Source: Propionibacteriales bacterium
Lineage (GTDB): Bacteria > Actinomycetota > Actinomycetes > Propionibacteriales > Nocardioidaceae
Direction of reading: 5' to 3'
DNA: 35,866 nucleotides
NCBI GenBank assembly: GCA_026392415.1
Contig: JAPLCC010000031.1
Location: 1-35,866, forward strand
Notes under the pieces: model-generated
What the model was told of the DNA's origin: nothing
The model's database searches: none
The model's input: the letters and a program-made list of their open reading frames with translations, nothing else
Position numbers and translations under genes: made by a program
Shown here: piece by piece, positions 19,667 to 28,764 of the stretch
How the letters are laid out: every line of letters starts with the position of its first letter
Position numbering within the stretch: the stretch's first letter is position 1

Positions 19667-19736
19667 CAGTGGTCCGCGGCCTCGGTCTCCGGGAGACTCC
19701 CGAGACGTCCCCCGAAGACGGGGCCGCGAACCACTG
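19667..19736. repeat. Branched stem element between convergent genes
   Basis: A 15-bp outer stem (19667-19681 with 19722-19736, one mismatch that is G-U on one strand) encloses two hairpins: 19685-19706 (gtctc...gagac with an inner tccc/ggga pairing) and 19710-19723 (ccccg-aaga-cgggg). Together they fold as a three-way junction on either strand. It lies in the 262-base non-coding gap between two convergent genes. It could be a bidirectional terminator, a small structured RNA or a palindromic repeat. The rest of the gap (19737-19882) shows TGCA-rich repeats but no gene. Confidence 0.6.
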
Positions 19737-19882
19737 GTGACCGGGGACAACGGTCGTTGGGTGACGGGAGAGGTGGGGCTCACCGATCACCTGTGCACAA
19801 TCATGCAACAGAACGGCCCGACGGTCTGTACCTATCGATCCTCATAAATGTGCAGTGCACAAACCTGCAGTGAACGGCCGCC

Positions 19883-20590
19883 TCAGCGCCAGGGAGCGAG
19901 CAGGTCGGGGATCTCCGAGAGTCGCCGCGCCACGGCGTCGGGCCGGCCCTCGGTGTGACCGATCTGTTCGGCCGGAATCACGCTGTGCGGGATGTGGATC
20001 GCGCGCAGGCCGGCGTTCTGGGCACCCCAGACGTCGTCGAAGAGCCGGTCGCCGACGTAGACGCAGCGTGCGGGGTCCGTGACCCCCACCGCGTCCATCG
20101 CGGCCCGGAACGCGTCGGGCGACGGTTTCGTCCACGGGATCTCACTCGAGTAGACGTCGCCGTCGATCAGGTCCAGGACGCCGTCGCGCTCGAAGTAGCC
20201 GCGGTGCCACTCCCGCGGCCAGATGGTGTTCGAAAGGATGCCGACCTTGATGCCCTCGGCGCGCAGCCACCGGAACAGCGGCGCGACCTCGGCGTCGGTC
20301 AGGGTGTGCGGCTCCCAGAAGTCGTAGTAGGCGCTGAGGAGGGCGGGGTCGTGGTCGAGGCCGGCCTCGTCGAACAGGTCGCCGATCGTCGCACTCTGCT
20401 GGTGGTCGCGGCTGCGGCCCCACACGACCGAACCTGCGCCGTGCAACTTTGCGGCGAAGGCGTGGTGGTCGTCGGAGGTGTCAGGCGTGGCGAGCACGGC
20501 CTGGGCGAGGGCGAACGACTCGGCGTGGAAGTCCACGTCGTGCCACTGGGTCAGCGTGCCGCCCCAGTCGAAGATGACCGCGTCGACCAT
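19883..20590 (-). CDS. HAD-superfamily hydrolase
   Basis: The 235-residue protein has HAD motif I as FDWGGTLT (Asp8), motif II ILSNT, a lysine motif TKPSPDAF and motif III VYVGDRLFDDVWGA. This is the phosphatase-like HAD fold with a helical cap between residues 15 and 90. In motif I the usual second Asp, the general acid, is Gly, a variant seen in some HAD members. Phosphatase activity may therefore be altered, and the substrate is unknown. The ATG at 20590 lies two bases after the proS stop (TGAGATG). A GTG at 20599 inside proS is the alternative. It is probably co-transcribed with proS. Confidence 0.88.
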   Translation of the reverse strand: MVDAVIFDWGGTLTQWHDVDFHAESFALAQAVLATPDTSDDHHAFAAKLHGAGSVVWGRSRDHQQSATIGDLFDEAGLDHDPALLSAYYDFWEPHTLTDAEVAPLFRWLRAEGIKVGILSNTIWPREWHRGYFERDGVLDLIDGDVYSSEIPWTKPSPDAFRAAMDAVGVTDPARCVYVGDRLFDDVWGAQNAGLRAIHIPHSVIPAEQIGHTEGRPDAVARRLSEIPDLLAPWR

Positions 20591-20591
20591 C

Positions 20592-22376
20592 TCAGGCACG
20601 CACCTGCTGAACGAGTGCCTCCACCGCGCCCTCGAGCGTCAGTTCGCTCTTCTCGCCCGTACGGCGGTCCTTGACCTCGATGACGCCGTCGACGACGCCC
20701 CGACCGACGGTGACGATCGTCGGGACACCGATCAGCTCGGCGTCCTTGAACTTCACTCCGGGGCTGATCTTGCCGGCCCGGTCGTCGAACAGCACGTCGA
20801 GCCCCGCGCCAGAGAGGCCGGCAACCAGTTCCTCGGCCGCGACGAAAAGTGCTTCGTCCTTGCCCGCCACGACGACGTGGACGTCCGCAGGTGCGACCTC
20901 GCGCGGCCAGCACAGGCCGATCTCGTCGAGAGTGTTCTCGGCAATGGCAGCGACCGCACGGGTCACGCCGACGCCGTAGGAACCCATCGTGACCGTGACC
21001 AGCTTGCCGTTCTCGTCGAGCACCTTGAGGTCGAGGGCCTCGGCGTACTTGCGGCCGAGCTGGAAGACGTGGCCCATCTCGATCCCGCGCGCGGACTCGA
21101 GTGATCCGTCGGCGCAGTGCGGGCAGGCGTCGCCGTCGCGCACCTCTGCGGCCTCGATCGTGCCGTCAGGCGTGAAGTCGCGGCCGGCGACCAGGTCGAC
21201 GACGTGGGAGCCGGCAACGTCGGCGCCGGTGACCCACCGGGTGCCGTCGGCGACGCGGGCGTCGACGAGGTAGCGAATGCCGGTCTTGCCCTCCTCGCCG
21301 AGGACGCCGGGGCCGATGTAGCCCTTGACCAGGTCCGGGTGGCGGGCGAACTCCGCCTCGTCCATGGCTTCGACCTCGATCGGCTCGAGCTGACCTTCCA
21401 GGCGCTTCTGGTCGACCTCACGGTCACCGGGCAGGCCGATGGCGAGAGGCTCGCGGGTGCCGTCCGGGTGTCGCAGCACGACGAGGACGTTCTTGAGGGT
21501 GTCGCCGGCGTGCCAGGGCCGGTCCTCGCGCGGGAAGGCCGCGTTGAGGTGGTCGACGAGCGTCGCGATGGTCGGGGTGTCGGGCGTGGCCTCGGCGTGG
21601 GCCGCCGGCGCGCCACCCCAGTGGTTGCCGGCATTCGCGGTCACGACCGCGGGGCGGACCTCGACGGCCTCGACGTTGGCGGCGTAGTCGCAGTTGGTGC
21701 AGCGGACATAGGTGTCCTCGCCGACGTCGGCCTTGGCGAGGAACTCCTCGGACTTCGAGCCGCCCATCGCGCCGGCGGTGGCCTTGACGATGGCGTAGTC
21801 GAATCCGAGGCGGTCGAAGATACGGACGTAGGCATCACGGTGCTTCTGGTACGACGCCTCGAGACCCGCGTCCGTGACGTCGAAGGAGTAGGAGTCCTTC
21901 ATCGTGAACTCGCGGCCGCGCAGCAGTCCCGCACGGGGGCGCGCTTCGTCGCGGTACTTGGTCTGGATCTGGTAGAGGCTCAGCGGCAGGTCCTTGTAGG
22001 AGCCGTACATGTCCTTGACCAGGAGGGTGAACATCTCCTCGTGTGTCGGACCGAGCAGGTAGTCGGCGTCCTTGCGGTCCCTGAGGCGGAAGATGCCGTC
22101 GCCGTACTCGGTCCAGCGGCCGGTCGCCTCGAACGGCTCGCGGGGCAGCAGCGCAGGGAAGACGACTTCCTGGGCACCGATGCCGTCCATCTCCTCGCGG
22201 ATGATGTTCTCGATCCGGCGCAGCACCTTCAGGCCGAGCGGCAACCAGGTGTAGATGCCCGGCGCAGCGCGACGGATGTAGCCCGCCCGCAGCAGCAGAC
22301 GGTGGCTCGGGACCTCCGCGTCCGAGGGGTCCTCTCGAAGGGTCCGGACGAACAGGGTCGACATCCTCATCAGCAC
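20592..22376 (-). CDS. proS: Prolyl-tRNA synthetase (bacterial type, with editing domain)
   Basis: ProRS charges tRNA-Pro. The 594 residues show class II motif 1 in [21 protein letters not shown], then [14 protein letters not shown] and [11 protein letters not shown]. Motif 2 is in [28 protein letters not shown] YbaK-like editing insertion (about 225-385) removes mischarged alanine. Motif 3 is [16 protein letters not shown], and the C-terminal anticodon-binding domain carries [16 protein letters not shown] and [22 protein letters not shown]. Start GTG 22376 gives [14 protein letters not shown], matching mycobacterial ProRS. The in-frame ATG at 22370 is equally possible. It lies 47 bases after the DoxX gene. 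Confidence 0.97.
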   Translation of the reverse strand: MLMRMSTLFVRTLREDPSDAEVPSHRLLLRAGYIRRAAPGIYTWLPLGLKVLRRIENIIREEMDGIGAQEVVFPALLPREPFEATGRWTEYGDGIFRLRDRKDADYLLGPTHEEMFTLLVKDMYGSYKDLPLSLYQIQTKYRDEARPRAGLLRGREFTMKDSYSFDVTDAGLEASYQKHRDAYVRIFDRLGFDYAIVKATAGAMGGSKSEEFLAKADVGEDTYVRCTNCDYAANVEAVEVRPAVVTANAGNHWGGAPAAHAEATPDTPTIATLVDHLNAAFPREDRPWHAGDTLKNVLVVLRHPDGTREPLAIGLPGDREVDQKRLEGQLEPIEVEAMDEAEFARHPDLVKGYIGPGVLGEEGKTGIRYLVDARVADGTRWVTGADVAGSHVVDLVAGRDFTPDGTIEAAEVRDGDACPHCADGSLESARGIEMGHVFQLGRKYAEALDLKVLDENGKLVTVTMGSYGVGVTRAVAAIAENTLDEIGLCWPREVAPADVHVVVAGKDEALFVAAEELVAGLSGAGLDVLFDDRAGKISPGVKFKDAELIGVPTIVTVGRGVVDGVIEVKDRRTGEKSELTLEGAVEALVQQVRA

Positions 22377-22423
22377 CTGCGCAGCCTACGGCGGCGCCGG
22401 CCCGGACAGCGAACCAGTAACGC

Positions 22424-22789
22424 TCAGGCGGAGCGCGCCGCCTTGAGGACGCCGCGGATCATCGGCAGCTGCAGCGGGAGCCGCGCCCAGGACGCCGCCT
22501 TCAACGCCGAGTTGTCGCTGCGCTGGGCGTCGAGGGCCATCTGCACGTTGCCGGGGAAGACGCCGAGCAGCAGGGCCGCGCTGGCGTAGCCCGCGAGCTT
22601 GCGGGTGCGCGGATGCAGCATTCCGGCGGCGCAGATCAGCTCCGCGACGCCCGAACCGATGATCACCTCGCGGTGGCGCGGCACCCACGCGGGCATCAGG
22701 GGCTCGAAGACCTCGGGCTTGACGAGGTGGACGGTTCCGCTGACGACGAACGCACCGGTCACGACCTTGGCGCTGCTGGGAAGGCTCAT
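22424..22789 (-). CDS. DoxX-family small membrane protein
   Basis: The 121-residue protein has about four hydrophobic segments and a DoxX-like pattern: VVSGTVHLVKPEVFEPLMPAWVP at the start, then GSGVAELICAAGMLHPRTRKLAG and ALLLGVFPGNVQMALDA. DoxX-like proteins are linked to redox or sulfur metabolism in some bacteria, but their role is mostly unproven. The gene lies 34 bases after the FAD oxidoreductase, so it is likely in the same TetR-controlled transcript. Confidence 0.82.
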   Translation of the reverse strand: MSLPSSAKVVTGAFVVSGTVHLVKPEVFEPLMPAWVPRHREVIIGSGVAELICAAGMLHPRTRKLAGYASAALLLGVFPGNVQMALDAQRSDNSALKAASWARLPLQLPMIRGVLKAARSA

Positions 22790-22823
22790 GGCGTCATCAT
22801 GGCAGCGTGCACCTCGCGGTCCC

Positions 22824-24575
22824 TCAGACGATGTCCAGCAGGTTGCGCTGCCCGAGCTTGTAGAGCAGCTTGTCGGTCTGCTTGAGGAGCTTGAACTCGG
22901 GCGGGTCGTAGAGCCGGAAGGTCTTGACCGGCGCGGCGGTCGAGCGCGATTCGTCGAGGATCGCGTTCACGGCGTGGCGGGCCGACTCGTTGGCCCCCTC
23001 CATCGTGGCCAGGTCGATGTCGGTCTGCACGAAGTCACCACTCATCAAGAGGTTCGGGATCTTCGTACGCGCCGTCGGCCGGCTCTTCCAGGAGTCCACG
23101 GTGTTCACGAGCAGCGGGGTCTCGTTGGTGTTGCGCAGGGTGCCGGCGTCCCACTGCACGCCCGGGTCGAGGAACCAGGAGTGGACGATGCCCTCGGGCA
23201 GCAGCTCACCCATGGTGTGGTGGTCGCGGATCTGCGCCAGCACCTCGTCGGCGATCTCCTGACGACTGCACTGCTTGGCGGGTTTGCCGTAGAGGATTCC
23301 CGGCGCATCCCAGTTCGAGATGTCGACGGACAGCACGTCGACGACCTCGCCGTTGCCGTAGTCACGCGAGATCGTCCGGTCCTCCCAGAACTGCCCCTGG
23401 GTCAGCGCAGTCAGGGACCACGGCGAGTCGATGAAGGTGATGTGGCCCTTGGTGAGGTCGGCATGGTCTCGCAGGAAGAACTGGATGCCGACCATCCAGT
23501 CCGTCTGCAGCTTTGCGAGGCCCTTCAACCCGGGATCGAGGGCCAGGACGTCAGATGTCAGGGTCGGCAGGACGCGCTCGACCGGCATCGCACTGACGAA
23601 CCAGTCCGCCTCGACCCGGCTCGTCGCGCCGTGGGTGTCAGCGAGCACAGCGGCCGCGATTCGGCCCCCTGCAACCTCGTACCGGACCAGGCGCTGACCT
23701 CCGACGAAGCGCACCCCCAGCCCGCGCAGGTAGGTCACCCAGGGGTCGATCCACGCCTCGTTGGTCGGCAGGTCGAGGACCCGGTCCAGGGCACCGTCGT
23801 TGCCGCGGCCCATGATGTTGTAGACGAAGGCCTCCCCCATGTTGCCGATGGTGCGCGTGCTGGCGATGGTCTCCTTGGCCGCCACCAGGTTGCGCGTCAG
23901 ACCGGCGGCGAGGATCTTCTGGTACGGCCCCGAGCGCTTGGCCGCACCGACGAAGTCCCACCAGCTGACCTTCTCCCACTGACCCAGTCGACGTTCGTCG
24001 CAGCTCGTGAGGAACACCAGAAGGCGCTCCACGAAGTAAACGAGCTCATGGGGCGGAACCGCGTGACCTCCCAGGTTGTCCAGCAGGTAGCGGCGCAAGC
24101 CGTCGACCGTCAGCAGCGACACGGGGTCGGGGCCGATTCCGAACACGAAGGCATCGGCATGGTCTCCGCCGCGCAGGAACTTGCCACCGGTGGCCGCGAC
24201 CAGGTTGTCGCCCACGGTGCCGGAGCCGAACGGGATCCGGCGCATCGTCTCCGGCACGTGGTGGTAGAAGCCGGGGAAGAACCGGAAGCCGTGCTCACCG
24301 GGCAGGTCGGCCCGACCGCCGCTGCCGGTGCCGGCGAACGGGATGCTGCGTGCCTTGCCGCCCCAGGCGGTGGGCTCGAACACCGTGACCGAGAAGCCGC
24401 GCTCGATCAGCTCGTGGGCAGCCGTCAGTCCGGCCATGCCGCCGCCGAGGACGACAGCGTTCTTGCCAGGCGTGGCTGCGAAGGCCGGCGCCAGTCCGGC
24501 CCCGGCCAGTGCCGCGCCCGCGCCCACCGCGGCTGAGGACGAGAGCAGGGTTCGGCGGTCGAGACGCTGCGGCAT
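22824..24575 (-). CDS. Tat-exported FAD-dependent oxidoreductase (hydroxysqualene dehydroxylase/phytoene-desaturase-like)
   Basis: The 583-residue protein begins with a twin-arginine signal (RLDRRTLLSSSAAVGAGAAL; AFA-A cleavage near 33). The FAD-binding GGGMAGLTAAHEL (residues 45-57) and VFEPTAWGGKARS follow. This is the amine-oxidase/phytoene-desaturase type Rossmann fold. FRFFPGFYHHVPETMRRI and the C-terminal NLLMSGDFVQTDIDLATMEGANESARHAVNAIL (FAD-contacting end) are typical of HpnE-like and isoprenoid-oxidising enzymes. The substrate is not known. Start ATG 24575 has GGGAG seven bases upstream. The divergent TetR gene and the palindrome between them suggest substrate-responsive control. 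Tat export of such an enzyme is unusual and implies an extracytoplasmic lipid or sterol-like substrate. Confidence 0.9.
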   Translation of the reverse strand: MPQRLDRRTLLSSSAAVGAGAALAGAGLAPAFAATPGKNAVVLGGGMAGLTAAHELIERGFSVTVFEPTAWGGKARSIPFAGTGSGGRADLPGEHGFRFFPGFYHHVPETMRRIPFGSGTVGDNLVAATGGKFLRGGDHADAFVFGIGPDPVSLLTVDGLRRYLLDNLGGHAVPPHELVYFVERLLVFLTSCDERRLGQWEKVSWWDFVGAAKRSGPYQKILAAGLTRNLVAAKETIASTRTIGNMGEAFVYNIMGRGNDGALDRVLDLPTNEAWIDPWVTYLRGLGVRFVGGQRLVRYEVAGGRIAAAVLADTHGATSRVEADWFVSAMPVERVLPTLTSDVLALDPGLKGLAKLQTDWMVGIQFFLRDHADLTKGHITFIDSPWSLTALTQGQFWEDRTISRDYGNGEVVDVLSVDISNWDAPGILYGKPAKQCSRQEIADEVLAQIRDHHTMGELLPEGIVHSWFLDPGVQWDAGTLRNTNETPLLVNTVDSWKSRPTARTKIPNLLMSGDFVQTDIDLATMEGANESARHAVNAILDESRSTAAPVKTFRLYDPPEFKLLKQTDKLLYKLGQRNLLDIV

Positions 24576-24596
24576 TGATGAACTCCCATGAGATCA

Positions 24597-24614
24597 ACCG
24601 ACACTTGTGTCGGT
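24597..24614. promoter_or_regulatory. Palindromic operator for the divergent TetR regulator
   Basis: ACCGACAC-TT-GTGTCGGT is a perfect 8+8 inverted repeat with a 2-base spacer, between the start of the oxidoreductase gene and its promoter. TetR-family dimers bind such sites. It overlaps the -35 region of the regulator's own promoter. Confidence 0.75.
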
Positions 24615-24628
24615 AAGTGGTGAGAGCG

Positions 24629-24658
24629 AGTATTGTGACTGGCACCACAGAAGGTCAA
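24629..24658 (-). promoter_or_regulatory. Promoter of the FAD oxidoreductase operon
   Basis: On the minus strand TTGACC (24658-24653) and AATACT (24634-24629) are 18 bases apart. Transcription from near 24622 would run straight into the palindromic operator. On the plus strand TATTGT (24631-24636) may be the TetR-gene -10. Confidence 0.5.
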
Positions 24659-24723
24659 GAGGTGACAGCAGCGCCTTCCGACACCACTGTGGGTTGGTAT
24701 CCCTGCCGTGAGAAGGAGACCGC

Positions 24724-25341
24724 GTGACGACCACCGGGACCGTCCGGCGCCGGCTCAGCGCCCCCGCCCGACGTCAGCGCATCGAGGCCGCCGCCGTCGA
24801 GGTCTTCGCCGGCCGTGGGTACGACGCCTCCTCCGTGGGTGAGATCGCCACCGCGGCCGGAGTCACCCGCACCGTCCTCTACGACCACTTCCGGTCCAAG
24901 CGCGAGCTGTACGTCCAGGTGCTCGACAGCCAGAACGCCGCGATGCTCGCCGAGGTCGGCGCCGGAATCACGGGCGGCGGTGCCGGACCTGAGCGGTTGC
25001 GCTCCACCGTCGCGGCCTACCTGTCGTTCTCCCGCCAGCGGCCGGCCGCGCGCCGACTTCTGGTCGATCCGATCCCGACCGGCGATGCCGACCTCGACCA
25101 GGTCCTCGCTGCCTACCGGACGGCCCGGGCGCAAGCCGTCGCGCTGATGCTCGCCCCGGACCTCGCCCGTTCGGGTGTGGTGCCCGGCACGACGGAGTCC
25201 GCCGTGATCGTCGAACTTCTCATCACTGGGGTCGACGGCGTCGCACGCTGGTGGCAGGAGCATCCCCTCGCCACGCTCGACGAGGTCACCGACATCGCCG
25301 CCCGCCTGCTGTGGAACGGACTCCCTCGCATCGGCGCCTGA
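24724..25341 (+). CDS. TetR-family transcriptional regulator
   Basis: The 205-residue protein has the TetR N-terminal helix-turn-helix: RRQRIEAAAVEVFAGRGYDASSVGEIATAAGVTRTVLYDHFRSKRELY in outline, residues about 17-64. The C-terminal ligand-binding and dimer domain is helical and without an identifiable ligand motif. GTG 24724 has AAGGAG at 24713-24718. It is divergent from the FAD oxidoreductase gene, with a perfect palindrome between them. It most likely represses that operon and itself and is released by a hydrophobic ligand. Confidence 0.92.
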   Translation: MTTTGTVRRRLSAPARRQRIEAAAVEVFAGRGYDASSVGEIATAAGVTRTVLYDHFRSKRELYVQVLDSQNAAMLAEVGAGITGGGAGPERLRSTVAAYLSFSRQRPAARRLLVDPIPTGDADLDQVLAAYRTARAQAVALMLAPDLARSGVVPGTTESAVIVELLITGVDGVARWWQEHPLATLDEVTDIAARLLWNGLPRIGA

Positions 25342-25354
25342 CTGCCCGACAGGC

Positions 25355-26200
25355 TCAGAACATGACGGTGGCGAACCGGGCGGTCTCGACGAAACCGACC
25401 CGTTCGTAGACCTTGCGCGCCGGCACGTTCCAGTCGTTGACGTAGAGAGACACCGCGGGCGCGATGCGGGCGCGCACCTGCTGGACCACAGCGGCCATCC
25501 CCGCGCTCGCCAGACCCTCACCCCGGCGGTGCTCCGGCACCCACACACCCTGGATCTGGGCAGCATCAGGAGTCGCGCAGGCCACCTCGGCCTTGAACAC
25601 GAGCTCGTCGCCGTCGTAGCGGACGAAGGACCAGGATCGCCCGATCAGCTGCGCCACCCGGGCGCGGTACAGGTCGCCTGCTCCCCCGGACTCCGGCGAG
25701 ACACCCACCTCTTCGGTGTACATCGCGACGCAGGCGGGATAGAGCGTCGCCAGGTCGTCGCGGACGCCCGCGCGCACGCCGTGGTCGGGCGTCACGGCCG
25801 GTGCCGTGTCGATCACCAGGTGGCGCTGGTCCCAGCGCACGTCACGCGGTTCGCCCCAGTGCGGACCGACCTGCCCCCAGAGCACGCTGACGGCTTCCTG
25901 CGGACCCACGATCGTCGAGGCCGTACGACGACGCGAGAGCGCGCGTTCGGCGAACGCTCGGGCGTCCTCAGGTCCGGCCTGGATGGGTACGAGGTTGGCT
26001 GCGGCATGGCAGGCAGCCACCAGCTCACCGTCCTCGAAGCGACCCCACATCTCGCCGCCGAGCCAGCGTGGCTCGAGACGGGTGGTGTGAGCGCGGTGGA
26101 CCGCGAAGACGTTGACCACGGGGTCCTGGTTCGCCAGTTCCAGGAAGGTGGGCAGGTCTGCGCTCGCGAGGACGCGCACGCCGTGCCGGGTGGTCAACAC
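25355..26200 (-). CDS. GNAT-family N-acetyltransferase with DUF4081 domain
   Basis: The 281-residue protein has an N-terminal DUF4081-like half and a C-terminal GNAT domain. The acetyl-CoA-binding VPEHRRGEGLASAGM (R-x-x-G-x-G/A pattern) sits near 225, and VNDWNVPARKVYERVGF near the end. The same gene lies beside gcpE/ispG in Mycobacterium tuberculosis (Rv2867c), so the order is conserved. The substrate is not known. GTG 26200 has TAGGGT six bases upstream and no Shine-Dalgarno, so the mRNA may be leaderless. It is convergent with the TetR gene, with 13 bases between the stops. Confidence 0.87.
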   Translation of the reverse strand: MLTTRHGVRVLASADLPTFLELANQDPVVNVFAVHRAHTTRLEPRWLGGEMWGRFEDGELVAACHAAANLVPIQAGPEDARAFAERALSRRRTASTIVGPQEAVSVLWGQVGPHWGEPRDVRWDQRHLVIDTAPAVTPDHGVRAGVRDDLATLYPACVAMYTEEVGVSPESGGAGDLYRARVAQLIGRSWSFVRYDGDELVFKAEVACATPDAAQIQGVWVPEHRRGEGLASAGMAAVVQQVRARIAPAVSLYVNDWNVPARKVYERVGFVETARFATVMF

Positions 26201-26206
26201 AGGATC

Positions 26207-26212
26207 ACCCTA
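26207..26212 (-). promoter_or_regulatory. Candidate leaderless promoter -10 of the GNAT gene
   Basis: TAGGGT on the minus strand is followed by six bases (gatcct) and the GTG start. It has the same hexamer as the rimP/lipoprotein promoters. Confidence 0.5.
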
Positions 26213-26226
26213 GGCGGTGTCGGGAA

Positions 26227-27378
26227 TCAGGACACGGAGATCGAGGGCTCCGCACCCTCGACCGGCTCCATCGACTCGGCGAGCTTCATCGCCTCTTCGA
26301 TCAGCGTCTCCACGATCATCGACTCGGGGACGGTCTTGATGACCTCTCCCTTGACGAAGATCTGACCCTTGCCATTGCCGGAGGCGACGCCGAGGTCGGC
26401 CTCACGCGCCTCGCCGGGACCGTTGACGACACAGCCCATGACAGCAACACGCAGCGGGACCTCAAGGCCTTCGAGACCGGCGGTGACTCGCTCAGCCAGG
26501 GTGTAGACGTCGACCTGGGCGCGTCCGCACGACGGGCAGGAGACGATCTCGAGCTTGCGCGGGCGGAGGTTGAGCGACTGGAGGATCTGGATGCCGACCT
26601 TGACCTCCTCGACCGGCGGGGCCGACAGGGACACGCGGATGGTGTCACCGATGCCCTGCGAGAGCAGGGCGCCGAAGGCGGTGGCCGACTTGATGGTGCC
26701 CTGGAACGCCGGACCGGCCTCGGTCACCCCGAGGTGGAGGGGCCAGTCGCCAGCTTCGGCGAGCAGTTCGTAGGCCCGCACCATCACGACGGGGTCGTTG
26801 TGCTTGACGGAGATCTTGAAGTCACGGAAGCCGTGCTCCTCGAACAGGCTGGCCTCCCACACGGCGGACTCGACGAGTGCCTCCGGCGTGGCCTTGCCGT
26901 ACTTCTCGAGCAGTCGCTTGTCGAGTGAGCCTGCATTGACACCGATCCGGATCGACGTGCCGCGGTCGTTGGCAGCCTTCGCGATCTCCTTGATCTGGTC
27001 ATCGAACTTCTTGATGTTGCCGGGGTTCACGCGGACGGCGGCACAGCCGGCGTCGATCGCGGCGAAGACGTACTTCGGCTGGAAGTGGATGTCGGCGATG
27101 ACCGGGATCTGGCTGTGCTGGGCGATCTCCGCGAGTGCGTCGGCGTCGTCCTGGCTCGGGCACGCCACTCGCACGATGTCGCAGCCGGCGGCCGTCAGCT
27201 CGGCGATCTGCTGGAGCGTGGTGTTGACGTCCGAGGTGAGGGTCGTCGTCATCGACTGGACCGAGACCGGGTGGTCGCTGCCGACGCCGACCTTGCCGAC
27301 GTTGATCTGACGGGTGGTCCGGCGCGGAGCCAGTACCGGAGGGGGTGCTTCCGGCATGCCCAGGTTGATCGACGTCAT
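26227..27378 (-). CDS. ispG: (E)-4-hydroxy-3-methylbut-2-enyl-diphosphate synthase IspG (GcpE)
   Basis: IspG is the 4Fe-4S enzyme that converts MEcPP to HMBPP in the non-mevalonate isoprenoid pathway. The 383 residues hold a TIM-barrel domain ([45 protein letters not shown]) and a C-terminal cluster-binding domain. The cluster cysteines lie in SCPSCGRAQ (about 281-284) and [11 protein letters not shown] (about 316), and the catalytic Glu follows in NGPGEA. ATG 27378 has TAGTCT seven bases upstream, so it may be leaderless, though it also lies 30 bases after rip1 in a run dxr-rip1-ispG. Confidence 0.97.
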   Translation of the reverse strand: MTSINLGMPEAPPPVLAPRRTTRQINVGKVGVGSDHPVSVQSMTTTLTSDVNTTLQQIAELTAAGCDIVRVACPSQDDADALAEIAQHSQIPVIADIHFQPKYVFAAIDAGCAAVRVNPGNIKKFDDQIKEIAKAANDRGTSIRIGVNAGSLDKRLLEKYGKATPEALVESAVWEASLFEEHGFRDFKISVKHNDPVVMVRAYELLAEAGDWPLHLGVTEAGPAFQGTIKSATAFGALLSQGIGDTIRVSLSAPPVEEVKVGIQILQSLNLRPRKLEIVSCPSCGRAQVDVYTLAERVTAGLEGLEVPLRVAVMGCVVNGPGEAREADLGVASGNGKGQIFVKGEVIKTVPESMIVETLIEEAMKLAESMEPVEGAEPSISVS

Positions 27379-27385
27379 GGCTTCA

Positions 27386-27391
27386 AGACTA
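27386..27391 (-). promoter_or_regulatory. Candidate leaderless promoter -10 of ispG
   Basis: TAGTCT on the minus strand is followed by seven bases (tgaagcc) and the ATG. It is identical to the hexamer before ribF. Confidence 0.45.
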
Positions 27392-27408
27392 GTCGGGGGC
27401 GCCCGCGA

Positions 27409-28764
27409 TCAGGATTCGAGGTGGAGCGGCACGACGAAGTCGCCGACGATCAGCACGATGCCCATGACGAGCAGGGCGCTCGCGACGACGTACGCGACGG
27501 GAAGGAGCTTCGCCGCGTCGACATAGCCGGGGTCCGGGCGGCGGAAGACCTTCGCCCACGCCCGACGGATCCCCTCCCACGTCGCACTGGCGATGTGGCC
27601 CCCGTCGAGCGGAAGCAGCGGCACGAAGTTGAACATGCCGATGAAGAAGTTGAAGCCGGCGATCAGCATCAGCAGGGACACCGTCTTGTCCTGGACGCTG
27701 ATCTCGTCGTGGGAAGCCGTCTCGCCCGCCAGGCGTCCGCCGCCGACGATGCTCACGGGTCCGAGGGGATCGCGCTCCTCGACACCGACGATCGCCTTGG
27801 CGACGCCCCAGACCTTGGCGGGCAGGGTCGCCAGCGACTTGGCCACGTCGACGGTCATGTGACCCATCTGGCCGATCGTGTAGAAGACGCCGCCCGTGGT
27901 CGGGTTCGACTCTGGCGCGACCCCGAGGAAGCCGACATTCTTGTCTGTCTTGCCGCCCTCCTTGTCGGGCGGTCGGACCGTCGTCGTGGTCTGGAACGTG
28001 AGCCGTTCGCCGGACCTGTCGACCACGACCTCGGCCTCCCGGGTCCCGTTGTCCTTGACCAGGTCCTGCATCTGGTCCCAGCTGGTGATCGCGGTGCCGT
28101 TGAACGCCACGATCCGGTCGCCCGGCTCGATGCCGGCGGAGTAGGCGGGCGTCGGCGAGTCGCGGAGCTCGTCGGCGGTGCAGACCCGGCCGGACTCCTC
28201 GAACGGGATGACACACGCGTCCACCCGGTCGATGGTCGTCTCCACCTTCCGGTCGCCCGCGTTGCCGTAGGTCGCGAACACACCAGCGAAGATGAAGAAG
28301 GCGATCAGGATGTTCACCGTCGGCCCGCCGGCCATCACGATGACCTTCTTCCACCACGGCAGCTTGTAGAACAGCCGGTCGTTGTCCTCGGGCCCGATCA
28401 GCTCCCACTCGGCCGCACGCGCGTCGGAGATCAGCTGGGTGAACATCCCGGTGTTGGACTTGCGGACCTTGAGGAACTGGTTGCCGGCGGCATCCGTTTC
28501 GACCTCGTCGGCGAGATCGGCAGCCCCCGGCGGCAGCATTCCGACGATCTTGACGTAGCCGCCCAGTGGGATCGCCTTCACGCCGTACTCCGTCTCACCG
28601 ACCTGCTTGCTCCACACCGTGGGGCCGAAGCCGATGAAGTACTGGGTGACCTTCCCGCCGAACTTCTTCGCCGGGATCATGTGGCCGAGTTCGTGCAGCC
28701 CGATGGACGCCAGGATCGCGGTGAAGAAGATCACGACGCCGAGGGTGTAGAGCAGAACGGTCAT
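27409..28764 (-). CDS. rip1: Site-2 zinc metalloprotease Rip1/RseP
   Basis: This intramembrane protease cuts anti-sigma factors and other single-span proteins in the membrane. The 451-residue protein has a first transmembrane helix with the zinc motif HELGH (His24, Glu25, His28). A PDZ domain (about 200-290; [23 protein letters not shown]) follows, then a later transmembrane block with [14 protein letters not shown], where the third ligand Asp lies. The start is ATG 28764, overlapping the dxr stop as ATGA. The frame extends further upstream only as a shadow of dxr. Gene order dxr-rip1-ispG is that of M. tuberculosis. Confidence 0.95.
   Translation of the reverse strand: MTVLLYTLGVVIFFTAILASIGLHELGHMIPAKKFGGKVTQYFIGFGPTVWSKQVGETEYGVKAIPLGGYVKIVGMLPPGAADLADEVETDAAGNQFLKVRKSNTGMFTQLISDARAAEWELIGPEDNDRLFYKLPWWKKVIVMAGGPTVNILIAFFIFAGVFATYGNAGDRKVETTIDRVDACVIPFEESGRVCTADELRDSPTPAYSAGIEPGDRIVAFNGTAITSWDQMQDLVKDNGTREAEVVVDRSGERLTFQTTTTVRPPDKEGGKTDKNVGFLGVAPESNPTTGGVFYTIGQMGHMTVDVAKSLATLPAKVWGVAKAIVGVEERDPLGPVSIVGGGRLAGETASHDEISVQDKTVSLLMLIAGFNFFIGMFNFVPLLPLDGGHIASATWEGIRRAWAKVFRRPDPGYVDAAKLLPVAYVVASALLVMGIVLIVGDFVVPLHLES

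Noticed and set aside
19416..19882. Short open frames over the convergent gap at 19621-19882
   Set aside because: They run across the branched stem, have no Shine-Dalgarno and no recognisable protein sequence.
20841..20858. Inverted repeat gacgaa-aagtgc-ttcgtc in proS, similar to the pxpB repeat arms
   Set aside because: Only six bases per arm and it codes for conserved ProRS residues ([11 protein letters not shown]); too short to link to the pxpB element.
24678..24693. Second operator-like half-site near the TetR start (ccgacaccactgtggg)
   Set aside because: Only one half matches the perfect palindrome at 24597; three mismatches in the other half.
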